Shown: in pieces, positions 25,762 to 34,307 of the stretch
How the letters are laid out: each line of letters starts with the position of its first letter
Numbering within the stretch: the stretch's first letter is position 1
DNA from: Seongchinamella unica
GTDB taxonomy: Bacteria; Pseudomonadota; Gammaproteobacteria; Pseudomonadales; Halieaceae
Assembly: GCF_004354085.1 (NCBI RefSeq)
Contig: NZ_SMSE01000001.1
Location: 233,335-297,334, forward strand
Direction of reading: 5' to 3'
Length of the DNA stretch: 64,000 nucleotides
Notes under the pieces: generated by a model
What the model saw: only the letters and a program-made list of their open reading frames with translations
Told to the model about the DNA's origin: nothing
The model's database searches: none
Position numbers and translations under genes: made by a program

Positions 25762-27456
25762 CTAGTCGGCCTGAGGGTGGTCTGCCAGCAGTGCCGCCTT
25801 GATCTCCCGCTTGAGCAGCTTGTTGGTGGCATTGCGTGGCAATGCCTGTTCCGAGATAACAACCCGGCTGGGCACCTTGTAGGACGCCAGTCGGGATCTG
25901 GCAAATTCAATCAAATCCTGCTCGCTCAGTGAGGCACCCTCGTGCGGGTGAACGACCGCCGCCACTTTCTCGCCCAGTCGTTCGTCCGGCAAGCCGACTA
26001 CGGCGACTTCCTTCACCGCCTCGTGCTCCAGCAATTCATTCTCGATTTCGATGGGGTAGATATTCTCACCGCCGCGAATAATCATGTCCTTGGCGCGATC
26101 CGCCAGGAACAGGAATCCCTCTTCATCCAGGTAACCAATATCGCCGGTTTTAAGCCAGCCATCGCGAAATTCAGAGGCGTTGGCCTCAGGCCGGTTCCAG
26201 TATTCGACGATATTGGTGACGCAGCGGACCCAGATTTCTCCGGTCCCACCCCGGGGCAACTCATCCCCTTCCTCGTCACAAATCCGGATGTCGACAATGG
26301 GATGCGGGAAGCCGGCGGTGCCGGACTTTTCATGGAACGCCCTGCCGGTGAGTGAGGCCCCCTGGGCGTTGGTCTCTGTCATGCCGTAACCGGTTCCGCT
26401 GAAGTTTTCCGGCATTTTCTCCCGCAATAGACTCCCTACCCGGGGAGGGGTCGCGGCGCCACCGACTCCCACGGTAAACAGGCTGCTGGTATCAGTGGCG
26501 GAAAAAGCTTCCGCCTCCAGCAAATCCAGCACCATCGCAGGGGCTGCCGCCAGCGAGGTAACGCGCTCGGATTCGATATATTCCAGTGCGCGTTCCACGT
26601 CCCACTTGTACATCATCACGATACGGCGGCCCCCGCGCAGGTTGGCCAGGAACTGGGCGTGGCAACCACTCACGTGAAATAGCGGGACCGCCAGCAGGGA
26701 CGTCGGCTCAAAACCACGTTCCAGCATGGCGGTAATGAGTTCGCCATTGGTCATCGCCGCAGCGATGGCGGCGCACTCCATGTTAACGATGGCCTGACAG
26801 ATCGCGCGGTGGGTCGACACCGCGCCTTTGGGTTTGCCGCTGGTACCTGAGGTGTACATGATCATGGCCAGGTCATCGCCCTGGATCTCGACCGGCTCCG
26901 GCTTTACTCCCTCGTAGCCTGCGACGAACGCCTCCAGCCCCCTGGGATCCTCGGGGTCGGCAGGCCTCGCTATCAGGGTTTGAATGCCCTTATCATCCAT
27001 CAGCTGGCTGATGCCATCGTGTCGCTGCTGGTCGCATATCACCCACCGGGCGCCCGCGTCTTCTATAGTGTAGGCAATATCCGCCGGCTGGCCCCAACTG
27101 TTCACCGGCACAATCACCGCACCAATAGCGGTAATGGCAATAAAGGCTGCCATCCATTCCGGGTAGTTACGCATCGCCAGCGCCACCCGGTCTCCGGGCC
27201 GGACGCCATTGGCCTGCAGGGCGGCGGCAAGGGCATCGGCTTCATCCAGCAGCTGGTTGTAGCTGCGCCGTTCGCCCTCATAGATAAGGAACTCCCTGTC
27301 ACCGTGGTTGCGGGCTACCGCCAGCGCTTCCGGCAAATTTTCCGGGGCGTTCTTGTAATAGCGCAAACCGGCCTCATCAGTGGCGATCTCATAGGGTGCA
27401 CCCTCGCCCGTCAGTTGGGCCATGGCGGCATCAAATTCCTGTTTCAGTTGCGACAT
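25762..27456 (-). CDS. AMP-forming acyl-CoA ligase (class I adenylate-forming enzyme)
   Basis: The 564-residue ligase has the AMP-binding P-loop MYTSGTSGKPKGAVSTH, the GYGMTETN motif, the TGDIGYLDEEGFLFLADRAKD hinge region and the catalytic lysine near NATNKLLKREI. It activates a carboxylic acid to its CoA thioester through an acyl-adenylate. It resembles medium or long-chain acyl-CoA synthetases more than acetyl-CoA synthetase. I start at ATG 27456 rather than the in-frame TTG at 27474. It is divergent from the AraC-type regulator, which may control it. Confidence 0.9.
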   Translation of the reverse strand: MSQLKQEFDAAMAQLTGEGAPYEIATDEAGLRYYKNAPENLPEALAVARNHGDREFLIYEGERRSYNQLLDEADALAAALQANGVRPGDRVALAMRNYPEWMAAFIAITAIGAVIVPVNSWGQPADIAYTIEDAGARWVICDQQRHDGISQLMDDKGIQTLIARPADPEDPRGLEAFVAGYEGVKPEPVEIQGDDLAMIMYTSGTSGKPKGAVSTHRAICQAIVNMECAAIAAAMTNGELITAMLERGFEPTSLLAVPLFHVSGCHAQFLANLRGGRRIVMMYKWDVERALEYIESERVTSLAAAPAMVLDLLEAEAFSATDTSSLFTVGVGGAATPPRVGSLLREKMPENFSGTGYGMTETNAQGASLTGRAFHEKSGTAGFPHPIVDIRICDEEGDELPRGGTGEIWVRCVTNIVEYWNRPEANASEFRDGWLKTGDIGYLDEEGFLFLADRAKDMIIRGGENIYPIEIENELLEHEAVKEVAVVGLPDERLGEKVAAVVHPHEGASLSEQDLIEFARSRLASYKVPSRVVISEQALPRNATNKLLKREIKAALLADHPQAD

Positions 27457-27523
27457 GGGAATTACCGTTTCCAAGATTTGGTTGAGAGTCTAACCTACCG
27501 GCCAGTCACGGGCATCAGCCGGA

Positions 27524-27552
27524 CTTTGCAAATTCGGCTGACGCAATTTTGC
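27524..27552. promoter_or_regulatory. Possible AraC-type operator half-sites
   Basis: CTTTGCAAA (27524-27532) and ACGCAATT (27541-27548) lie in the gap between the ligase and the AraC-type regulator. The same two words occur, 5 bases closer together, upstream of the acyl-CoA reductase at 28708-28727. GCAAATT and AATTTTGC also form an imperfect inverted repeat here. This is suggestive only. Confidence 0.3.
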
Positions 27553-27619
27553 ACCATCCACGCACACTTGCCCATCAGGGGCAGACCAGTAGAATGGCCA
27601 CAGTTCAGGAGTTTAGCCC

Positions 27620-28690
27620 ATGCCCAACAGCATTCCCCTCCACTACGCGCAATCGCTGCTGCGCCTGGCGCCACTGACACCGGGAGAACTGCGGGACGAA
27701 TTGACGTCGCTGAAATTGCCACTGGTACTGCTGGAAGACAAGGCGGTCCCGGACGCCCGGATCTCGGTCGATGATTACGGCAAACTGTTCATTCACCTGG
27801 TTTACAAGCTCCAGGACACGTTGCCGGGAAATACGGCGGACCCGGAAGATACCCGAAATTTCAGTGCTTATCGCATGATGTTCCAGGCCATGCTGCACGC
27901 CAGGCACCTGGGCCAGGCATTGCAGCGCGCTTCCATTTACTTCAAGCGACTGCAGTCCCACGGCGAGTCATTCGAGCTGGTCGAGGACGGCGATACCGTT
28001 TACTGTAGATTCATCTTCGCCAGGGATACCGACCGGGCACTCACCTCCCCCGAAAACTTCTCGATGGAACACCTGCACTGGCTGCCGGGAATGACTGGCC
28101 AGATTCTGTCCATGGCCATGTGGCACCGGGTTTGCGGTTGGTTCATCGGTAGCTTTATCGATTTGCAGGACGTGGAAATGGTGGACGCGGACAGCGGCGG
28201 CAAGGATTATTCCGAGATATTCGGCATCCCGGTCAAGTTTGCCGGCAGCCAGGACGCTTTCTCGTTTCACCGCCGCTTCCTGGACTTTCCCATTGTCCAG
28301 AACGAGGACTCCCTGGATACCATGCTGGCCACCTACCCGGCGGAATTATTCAAGATCAGCCCGGAGGAACACAGCCTGGCGATCCGTATCCGCAACCTGA
28401 TCGGCAACGATTTCCAGCGCCCGCTGCCAAGTTTACAGGAGGTCGCCCACAGGCTTCACATGACGACCCCGACCCTGCACCGGAGACTGCGGGAGGAAGG
28501 TACCTCGTTCCAGCAGATCAAGGATAACTGTCGCCGGGACGCCGCCATCGGCTATCTTGCCGCGGGTAATCACACCACTGCCGAACTGTCCGAACTTATG
28601 GGTTTCTCCGACAGCAGCACCTTCCACCGCGCGTTCAAGAAATGGACCGGCCTCACTCCCCAGGATTACCGTGCCCGCCACTGCGGCTGA
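27620..28690 (+). CDS. AraC-family transcriptional regulator
   Basis: The 356-residue regulator has an N-terminal ligand-binding domain of the arabinose-binding (OruR-like) type and a C-terminal AraC DNA-binding domain with two helix-turn-helix segments (SLQEVAHRLHMTTPTLHRRL and TTAELSELMGFSDSSTFHRAF, then the GLTPQDYR signature). Members of this subfamily often control lipid or amino-acid catabolism. It lies between the divergent ligase operon and the acyl-CoA reductase, both plausible targets. There is no evidence for its ligand. Confidence 0.9.
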   Translation: MPNSIPLHYAQSLLRLAPLTPGELRDELTSLKLPLVLLEDKAVPDARISVDDYGKLFIHLVYKLQDTLPGNTADPEDTRNFSAYRMMFQAMLHARHLGQALQRASIYFKRLQSHGESFELVEDGDTVYCRFIFARDTDRALTSPENFSMEHLHWLPGMTGQILSMAMWHRVCGWFIGSFIDLQDVEMVDADSGGKDYSEIFGIPVKFAGSQDAFSFHRRFLDFPIVQNEDSLDTMLATYPAELFKISPEEHSLAIRIRNLIGNDFQRPLPSLQEVAHRLHMTTPTLHRRLREEGTSFQQIKDNCRRDAAIGYLAAGNHTTAELSELMGFSDSSTFHRAFKKWTGLTPQDYRARHCG

Positions 28691-28725
28691 AAATTCCTGC
28701 CCCTGCCCTTTGCAAAAAAACGCAA

Positions 28726-28753
28726 TTGTCAGATTCCCACAGCAGACTAGACT
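28726..28753 (+). promoter_or_regulatory. Putative sigma-70 promoter of fatty acyl-CoA reductase
   Basis: TTGTCA (28726-28731) and TAGACT (28748-28753) are separated by 16 bases, 36 bases ahead of the ATG. The -35 box overlaps the ACGCAATT word shared with the AraC-gene promoter region, as expected for an AraC-type activator site adjoining RNA polymerase. Confidence 0.45.
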
Positions 28754-28789
28754 TCATCCTGTCGAACATCCACAGGCAGGAGCAACACA

Positions 28790-30775
28790 ATGGCATATTT
28801 CATTACTGGCGGTACGGGTTTTCTGGGTCGTTTCTTTATCGACAAACTCAAGGAACGCGAAGGCGATATTTATGTACTGACCCGCGCCGGGTCCCGGGAA
28901 AAATTTGACGCACTACAGGAGCGTCTGGGGGACCAGGGCGATCGGCTGATTCCGGTCGAGGGTGATCTGCGCGAAAGTCACCTGGGACTGGATGAGGCCA
29001 CCATTGCCGACCTCAAGGGCCAGGTAAAACACTTCTGCCATTTTGCCGCTATTTACGACCTGTCAGCGTCAGCTGAAGAACAGACCCGCACCAATATAGA
29101 GGGCACCCGCAACGCCGTGGAGCTGGCCGGAGCGCTTGAGGCGGGTTGTTTCCACCATGTCAGCTCAATCGCCGCCGGCGGTATGTACAATGGCACTTTC
29201 CGTGAAGACATGTTCGAGGAAGCGGAGAACCTGGACCATCCCTACTTCTCGACCAAGCACGATTCCGAGGGTGTCGTGCGCAAGGAGTGCCAGGTACCCT
29301 GGCGGGTCTATCGCCCGGCCATGGTTGTTGGCCATTCCAAAACCGGCGAGATCGACAAGATCGACGGGGCTTACTATTTCTTCAAGAGCCTGCAGAAGCT
29401 GCGCAACGTCCTGCCCCCATGGTTCCCGCTGATTGGGATCGAGGGAGGAAAATTCAACGTGGTGCCGGTTGACTATGTGGTCGATGCCATGGATCACATC
29501 GCCCACCTGGATGACCTGGATGGCCGCTGCTTTCACCTCACCGACAGCGAACACCACAGCATGGGCAATATGCTGAACATCTTCGCCGATGCCGGCCACG
29601 CGCCGCGTTTCAGCATGCGCCTGGACACACGGATGTTCTCATTCATACCCCGTTTTGTCCGTGACACCATCGCCGGCCTGCCACCCATCAAACGTATCAT
29701 CAATACCGTGCTCGCCGATATGGGACTGCCGGAATCAGTCACCATGTTTACCAACTACCCCACCCGCTACGACAACCGGGATACAGAACGGGCGCTGAAG
29801 GGTAGCGGCATCAAATGCCCAGAACTGCGCGACTACGCTCCGGTCATCTGGGACTACTGGGAGCGTAATCTCGATCCCGACCTGTTCGTCGACCGCTCAC
29901 TGGAAGGCAACGTCGGCGGTAAAATCGTCCTGATCACCGGCGCCTCCTCCGGCATTGGCAAAACTTCCGCCATCCGTCTGGCAGAGGCCGGGGCCCATGT
30001 GCTGCTGGTGGCAAGAACCGCGGAAAAGCTGGAGGAGACAGCGGCCGAGATCGCAAAACTCGGCGGTATGGCTTCAATCTACCAGGCTGATGTTTCAGTG
30101 CTGGACGACTGCGACCGCCTGGCAGAGGAAGTACTGGCCGCGCACGGGTACGTGGACATTCTGATCAACAATGCCGGCCGCTCCATCCGCCGCTCGCTGG
30201 AATTGTCCTACGACCGCTTTCACGACTTTGAGCGCACCATGCAGGTCAACTATTTCGGCGCCGTGCGCCTGACCATGGCACTGCTGCCGTCCATGACGGC
30301 GCGCAAGCAGGGTCACGTGATCAACATGTCATCCATCGCCGCATTAACACCCAGCCCGCGCTTTTCTGCCTATGTGGCGTCCAAGAGCGCGCTGGATGCC
30401 TGGACACGAGCCGCCGCGGTGGAATTCTCCGACCTCAACGTGCGCTTTACCACCATCAACATGCCGCTGGTGCGCACTCCCATGATTGAAGCCACGACGG
30501 TTTACAATTCAATGCCGGTGCTCACTCCGGAGGAGGCCACTGACATGGTTGTGGATGCGGTTATCAACAAGCCCAAGCGCATCGCCACCAATATGGGTAT
30601 CTTCCTCCAGGTCCAGAACGCGCTTGCCCCGAGAGTGTCGGAAATCGTGATGAACATTGTTTTCCGTATGTTCAACGACTCCGCCGCCGCCCGCGGTGAC
30701 AAGCAGCCGGAGAAGGTGGAAGTGTCCAATGAACAGGTCGCCATCGCCGCACTGATGAAGGGCGTACACTTCTAG
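28790..30775 (+). CDS. Alcohol-forming fatty acyl-CoA reductase, two-domain
   Basis: The 661-residue protein fuses two Rossmann domains. The N-terminal one (TGGTGFLG at 6-13; Y152-x3-K156) is of the male-sterility/FAR type. The C-terminal one is an SDR (TGASSGIG near 382-389; YVASK near 527). Length, domain order and motifs such as HHVSSIAAGG and MFEEAENLDHPY match my recollection of the Marinobacter fatty acyl-CoA reductase that converts acyl-CoA through aldehyde to fatty alcohol for wax esters. No wax ester synthase is in the window, so the fate of the alcohol is open. The stop overlaps the convergent Nramp-like gene by 4 bases. Confidence 0.85.
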   Translation: MAYFITGGTGFLGRFFIDKLKEREGDIYVLTRAGSREKFDALQERLGDQGDRLIPVEGDLRESHLGLDEATIADLKGQVKHFCHFAAIYDLSASAEEQTRTNIEGTRNAVELAGALEAGCFHHVSSIAAGGMYNGTFREDMFEEAENLDHPYFSTKHDSEGVVRKECQVPWRVYRPAMVVGHSKTGEIDKIDGAYYFFKSLQKLRNVLPPWFPLIGIEGGKFNVVPVDYVVDAMDHIAHLDDLDGRCFHLTDSEHHSMGNMLNIFADAGHAPRFSMRLDTRMFSFIPRFVRDTIAGLPPIKRIINTVLADMGLPESVTMFTNYPTRYDNRDTERALKGSGIKCPELRDYAPVIWDYWERNLDPDLFVDRSLEGNVGGKIVLITGASSGIGKTSAIRLAEAGAHVLLVARTAEKLEETAAEIAKLGGMASIYQADVSVLDDCDRLAEEVLAAHGYVDILINNAGRSIRRSLELSYDRFHDFERTMQVNYFGAVRLTMALLPSMTARKQGHVINMSSIAALTPSPRFSAYVASKSALDAWTRAAAVEFSDLNVRFTTINMPLVRTPMIEATTVYNSMPVLTPEEATDMVVDAVINKPKRIATNMGIFLQVQNALAPRVSEIVMNIVFRMFNDSAAARGDKQPEKVEVSNEQVAIAALMKGVHF

Positions 30776-32016
30776 GCGAGGCCAAACACCTGTATCAGTT
30801 TCAGTCCCCCCAGGCCGATGGTGACCAGCACCACGGCCAGGCCGAGCAGATTGGTGATGACGCCGTTGCGGTAGTCGCCCAACTGCCGGGACTGGTTCAT
30901 AACCAACAGCAGGAACAGTGCACACACTGGCAGTAACAGGCCGTTGGCGGCCTGGGCAAACAGAATGGCAGCCAACGGTTTGGTGCCGATCACGGCAAAG
31001 AAAGTCCCACAGAGCAGCACCCCCAGCCAGACCAGCCGGAACCGCGGGGACGACAGACCCCGGTCCCAGCCCAAAGCACCGCAGACGGCGTAGGCGGCGG
31101 CCAGTGGCGCCGCCACCGCGCTGCTCAGGCCGGCGGCAAACAGGCCCGCTGCAAAGAAATAGCGCGCTGCCGGCCCCAGCAGGGGTTCCAGCTGCTGGGC
31201 GATATTGACCGCTGAGACCGCTACGCCCGAGCCGAAAAATGCCGCTGCGCTGGTACTCATAATCGCCAGGGTGATAAGCCCGCCAAGCCCGATGGACAGG
31301 CCCGTGTCCAGGCGCGCCGCTTTCAGCGATTCCCCCAGGGGCAAGTTCTGCGGCCACTTCTCCTGAACGGTACTGGAGTGCAGGAACAGATTGTAGGGCA
31401 CCACCGTGGTACCGATGAGGGCGATTGCCGTCAGCAGCGAGCCCGGGGGCAGACTGGGCTGGAACAGACCGGCCATCAGAGTACCCATCGGCGGACGCAC
31501 CATGAGAAAGGTCAGCAGGAATACCAGGCTCATCAGCAGCACCAGAGCCACCAGCACGTGCTCGATCAGTGTGTAGCGCCCGCTGGCCAACAGTGCCCCC
31601 GCAGACAGGCCCACGGCCAGTGCCCACACCCACCCCGGGAGGCCGCTGATACCCTGCAGCCCCAGCGCCGCCCCGGTGATATTGCCAGCTTCATAGGCCG
31701 CGTTGCCCAGCCCCACTGCCGCGACCACCAGGAACACCGCCAGGGTGCCATACCAGCGCCCGGCAAGGGTTTCCCGCAGTGCCTCGGACAGGCCCTTGCG
31801 AGTAACCAGCCCCAGGCGCGCCGACATTTCCTGCAGAACCGCAGTGGCCACCACCGAGAACAGCAGCGCCCAGAGCAGCGCATAGCCAAAGCCGGCCCCG
31901 ACGACCGTTGCGGTTGTGACCGTGCCCGGCCCGATAAAAGCGGCGGCAACCAGAAGCCCCGGACCGAACGGCCCGGGGCGCTTTTGAAATGACCTGGCAT
32001 CGACCTCAGTGATCAA
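30772..32016 (-). CDS. Nramp-like membrane transporter with altered metal-site motifs
   Basis: The 414-residue membrane protein has about 11 hydrophobic segments and the Nramp (SLC11) signature around YNLFLHSSTVQEKW. The helix 1 DPGN motif is replaced by G29-P-G-T (IGPGTVTTAT) and the helix 6 MPH motif by V206-P-Y. In classical Nramp transporters the Asp, Asn and Met of these motifs bind manganese or iron, so its substrate may differ. It is the last gene of the GntR/ABC operon, overlapping the permease gene by 11 bases. Confidence 0.82.
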   Translation of the reverse strand: MITEVDARSFQKRPGPFGPGLLVAAAFIGPGTVTTATVVGAGFGYALLWALLFSVVATAVLQEMSARLGLVTRKGLSEALRETLAGRWYGTLAVFLVVAAVGLGNAAYEAGNITGAALGLQGISGLPGWVWALAVGLSAGALLASGRYTLIEHVLVALVLLMSLVFLLTFLMVRPPMGTLMAGLFQPSLPPGSLLTAIALIGTTVVPYNLFLHSSTVQEKWPQNLPLGESLKAARLDTGLSIGLGGLITLAIMSTSAAAFFGSGVAVSAVNIAQQLEPLLGPAARYFFAAGLFAAGLSSAVAAPLAAAYAVCGALGWDRGLSSPRFRLVWLGVLLCGTFFAVIGTKPLAAILFAQAANGLLLPVCALFLLLVMNQSRQLGDYRNGVITNLLGLAVVLVTIGLGGLKLIQVFGLA

Positions 32017-33067
32017 ATCGGTAGCGCCGCAAATACACCGAGCCTACAACGGCTATCCCGGCAAACACCAGCCCGAGCAGCAGGCTGGGCATGTTGAGCT
32101 GCTCCCAGTAAAGTCCCTCAAAGTAAAACCCGACCACACTGTGTCCGCCAATGTAATGGGGAATATGCGCCACGACCGCCGATGAGACATAATCGGAGCC
32201 AAGTACAATGGCTTCCGCCAGAGCCAGACCGATGACGGGGGCAATGGCCGTCAGGAACGGCGAGCGCCGGGCGAAAGCGGAGGCCAGCATCAGCCAGCCG
32301 TAGACCGGGGCCACCCAGAGCGCGGTCATTACCCAACCACCCACCTGTTGCAGCAGCAAATCGCCAAATCGAATATTTTCCAGGATGGTTGCATAGGGAT
32401 CCATATCCAGGCGCCATACCAGCAGCATCGCCAACAATACAAAGGATATCTGCAGCAACAGGGATACCCCGATGTAGATCGCCGGCGCTACGACCAACGC
32501 CACAGCCAGGCGAGTCAACACCTCCTCCCACTCGGACACCGGCATGGATTTCCAGAACAGGATGCTGCGATCCTTGCGGTCGGTGTACAGGCAACCCAGC
32601 AGGTAGTTGACGGTGACCAGCACCAGGACCACCAGCATGAACCCGTGAATCACGCTCAGCACAGGATTGAGGCTGCCCACCTCGGTGGGTTCATATTCGG
32701 GCTTGTCGCGTTTGCTCGGCTCAAAGCGCCACTCCCGGGAGAAATTCCACTCCTCTTCTGCGGGTGCGTCTTCCGGTGGCGTCACTTCCACCTGTAGCCG
32801 CTGCCCGGACGCGCCCGGTTCGGCGTCATCGCCGGGGTCATCGAGATCAATGACGATAACCGGGGACACACCGAATTCTTCCTCGGCAATGACCTCCAGG
32901 AAGGTATCACTCATTACGGTAATCCGGTTGGCCACCAACACGCTGACCAGCATCAACAGGGTCAGTGCTGCGGCGATGGCGATCGGGGTCCATACCAGGG
33001 AGCGTTTGTACTCCTGCAGCTCTTTCTGCAACAGGGTAAAACGCCTGCGGGTGGCTGAGGCTGTCAT
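32006..33067 (-). CDS. ABC transporter permease (ABC-2 type)
   Basis: The 353-residue permease has a first membrane helix near residues 25-47 and a soluble, acidic extracytoplasmic domain to about residue 130. Five more hydrophobic segments follow, and it ends with the basic YLRRYRFDH. The DRKDRSILFWKSMPVS sequence after helix 2 is typical of ABC-2 permeases of the YtrC/YxlG type. It pairs with the ATPase gene it overlaps by 4 bases. Direction and substrate of transport are not evident. Confidence 0.85.
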   Translation of the reverse strand: MTASATRRRFTLLQKELQEYKRSLVWTPIAIAAALTLLMLVSVLVANRITVMSDTFLEVIAEEEFGVSPVIVIDLDDPGDDAEPGASGQRLQVEVTPPEDAPAEEEWNFSREWRFEPSKRDKPEYEPTEVGSLNPVLSVIHGFMLVVLVLVTVNYLLGCLYTDRKDRSILFWKSMPVSEWEEVLTRLAVALVVAPAIYIGVSLLLQISFVLLAMLLVWRLDMDPYATILENIRFGDLLLQQVGGWVMTALWVAPVYGWLMLASAFARRSPFLTAIAPVIGLALAEAIVLGSDYVSSAVVAHIPHYIGGHSVVGFYFEGLYWEQLNMPSLLLGLVFAGIAVVGSVYLRRYRFDH

Positions 33068-33921
33068 GACTTGTCTCCTCCCATCATCGCCACGAACAGG
33101 TCGGCTACCGATGGCGTGCGCAGTTCACCCAGCGGCGCCAGGGACTCCCGCTCGATACCTTCATAGATCAGCGCCTTGCCGCCGAGAATACTGTGGGAGC
33201 CCAGATGGGGAATGCTCTGCGCCTTGACGGCTGCCTCCCCAACCGCATTGAGCTGCACGAACTGTTCCTCGATTTCGGCCATGGAGCGAGACAGGACCAG
33301 CTTGCCCCTGTTCAGGAACATCACGTCGGTAAGGATATGCTGGACCTCATCCACCTGGTGGGTGGAAATAATGATGGTTCGCTCCTGGTCGAAATAGTCA
33401 GAGATCAGTTGCTCGAAAAATCGCTTCCGGAACAGGATATCCAGGCCCAGAGTTGGCTCGTCGAGGATAAGCAGGCGGGCGTCGATGGCCATCACCAGGG
33501 CCAGGTGTACCTGGACCATCATCCCCTTGGACAGATCCCGGATACGCCGCTTGAGCCGCACATCGGTATCCTTCAGGTAATCTTCCGCCAGCGATCGATC
33601 GAAGCGCGGGTGCACGCCGCTGGCGTAGTCCAGCAACTGGCTTACGGTCATCCAGCGCGGCAGTACCGCGGTGTCGGCAATAAAGCAGACCTCTTCCATT
33701 AGCCGCGCACGCTGCGACCGCGGCCGGTTACCCAGCACATCCAGTTCACCCTGGTATTCGGTGAGGCCGAGCAAGGCCCGCAGCAGTGTCGTCTTGCCGG
33801 CGCCGTTGGGCCCGATCAAGCCCAGTACGGATCCCGCGGGTACTGCGAAATCCACATGATCGACGGCTTTCAGGTCGCCAAAACTTCGCGTCAGCCCCCT
33901 CGCCTCGACAATATTGCCCAT
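33064..33921 (-). CDS. ABC transporter ATP-binding protein
   Basis: The 285-residue ATPase has Walker A GPNGAGKT, the signature region LSKGMMVQVHLALVMA (a variant of LSGGQ), Walker B LLILDEPTLGLD and the H-loop ISTHQVDE. It energises the adjacent permease. It overlaps the regulator gene by one base and the permease by 4. The arrangement GntR-ATPase-permease matches the Ytr-type systems of Bacillus, which respond to cell-wall antibiotics; a similar stress role here is inference. Confidence 0.9.
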   Translation of the reverse strand: MGNIVEARGLTRSFGDLKAVDHVDFAVPAGSVLGLIGPNGAGKTTLLRALLGLTEYQGELDVLGNRPRSQRARLMEEVCFIADTAVLPRWMTVSQLLDYASGVHPRFDRSLAEDYLKDTDVRLKRRIRDLSKGMMVQVHLALVMAIDARLLILDEPTLGLDILFRKRFFEQLISDYFDQERTIIISTHQVDEVQHILTDVMFLNRGKLVLSRSMAEIEEQFVQLNAVGEAAVKAQSIPHLGSHSILGGKALIYEGIERESLAPLGELRTPSVADLFVAMMGGDKS

Positions 33922-34292
33922 CAGTCATTCCCCCCTGTCTCGAGCAACAATTTCACCACTTCGTCCACATCCAGGCCGAGGACCCGGGCGCGCTCCAGAA
34001 ACGCCGGTACTTCCTCGTCGATAAACTGTTCTTTCTCGTTGCTGGTGAGCGCTTTACAGGCCCCGGCGGTGACGAACATACCCAGCCCCCGGCGCTTCTC
34101 CAGCACACCGGTATCAACCAGTTCCTGGTAAGCCTTGCCAACGGTAAGGTGATTGATCTGGTAGTCTGCCGCCACCTGGCGCACCGAGGGAACCGCCTCT
34201 CCCTCGGGAAAACTGCCGTCCATGATCCGCTGGGCCACCAGGTCGCGGAGCTGGCGGTAGATAGGCTGGTTGTCGTTCCACTCGACGGTCAC
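33921..34292 (-). CDS. GntR-family regulator, YtrA subfamily
   Basis: The 123-residue protein has a winged helix (QPIYRQLRDLVAQRI, SVRQVAADYQINHLTVGKAY) and only a short C-terminal helical part, typical of YtrA-like GntR repressors that dimerise without a large effector domain. It lies inside the operon it probably controls; a palindrome with GTGTTATA arms sits in the operon promoter at 35668-35689. In known Ytr systems the regulator represses its own operon. Confidence 0.9.
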   Translation of the reverse strand: MTVEWNDNQPIYRQLRDLVAQRIMDGSFPEGEAVPSVRQVAADYQINHLTVGKAYQELVDTGVLEKRRGLGMFVTAGACKALTSNEKEQFIDEEVPAFLERARVLGLDVDEVVKLLLETGGND

Positions 34293-34307
34293 TGGCGGCT
34301 CTCCCGG

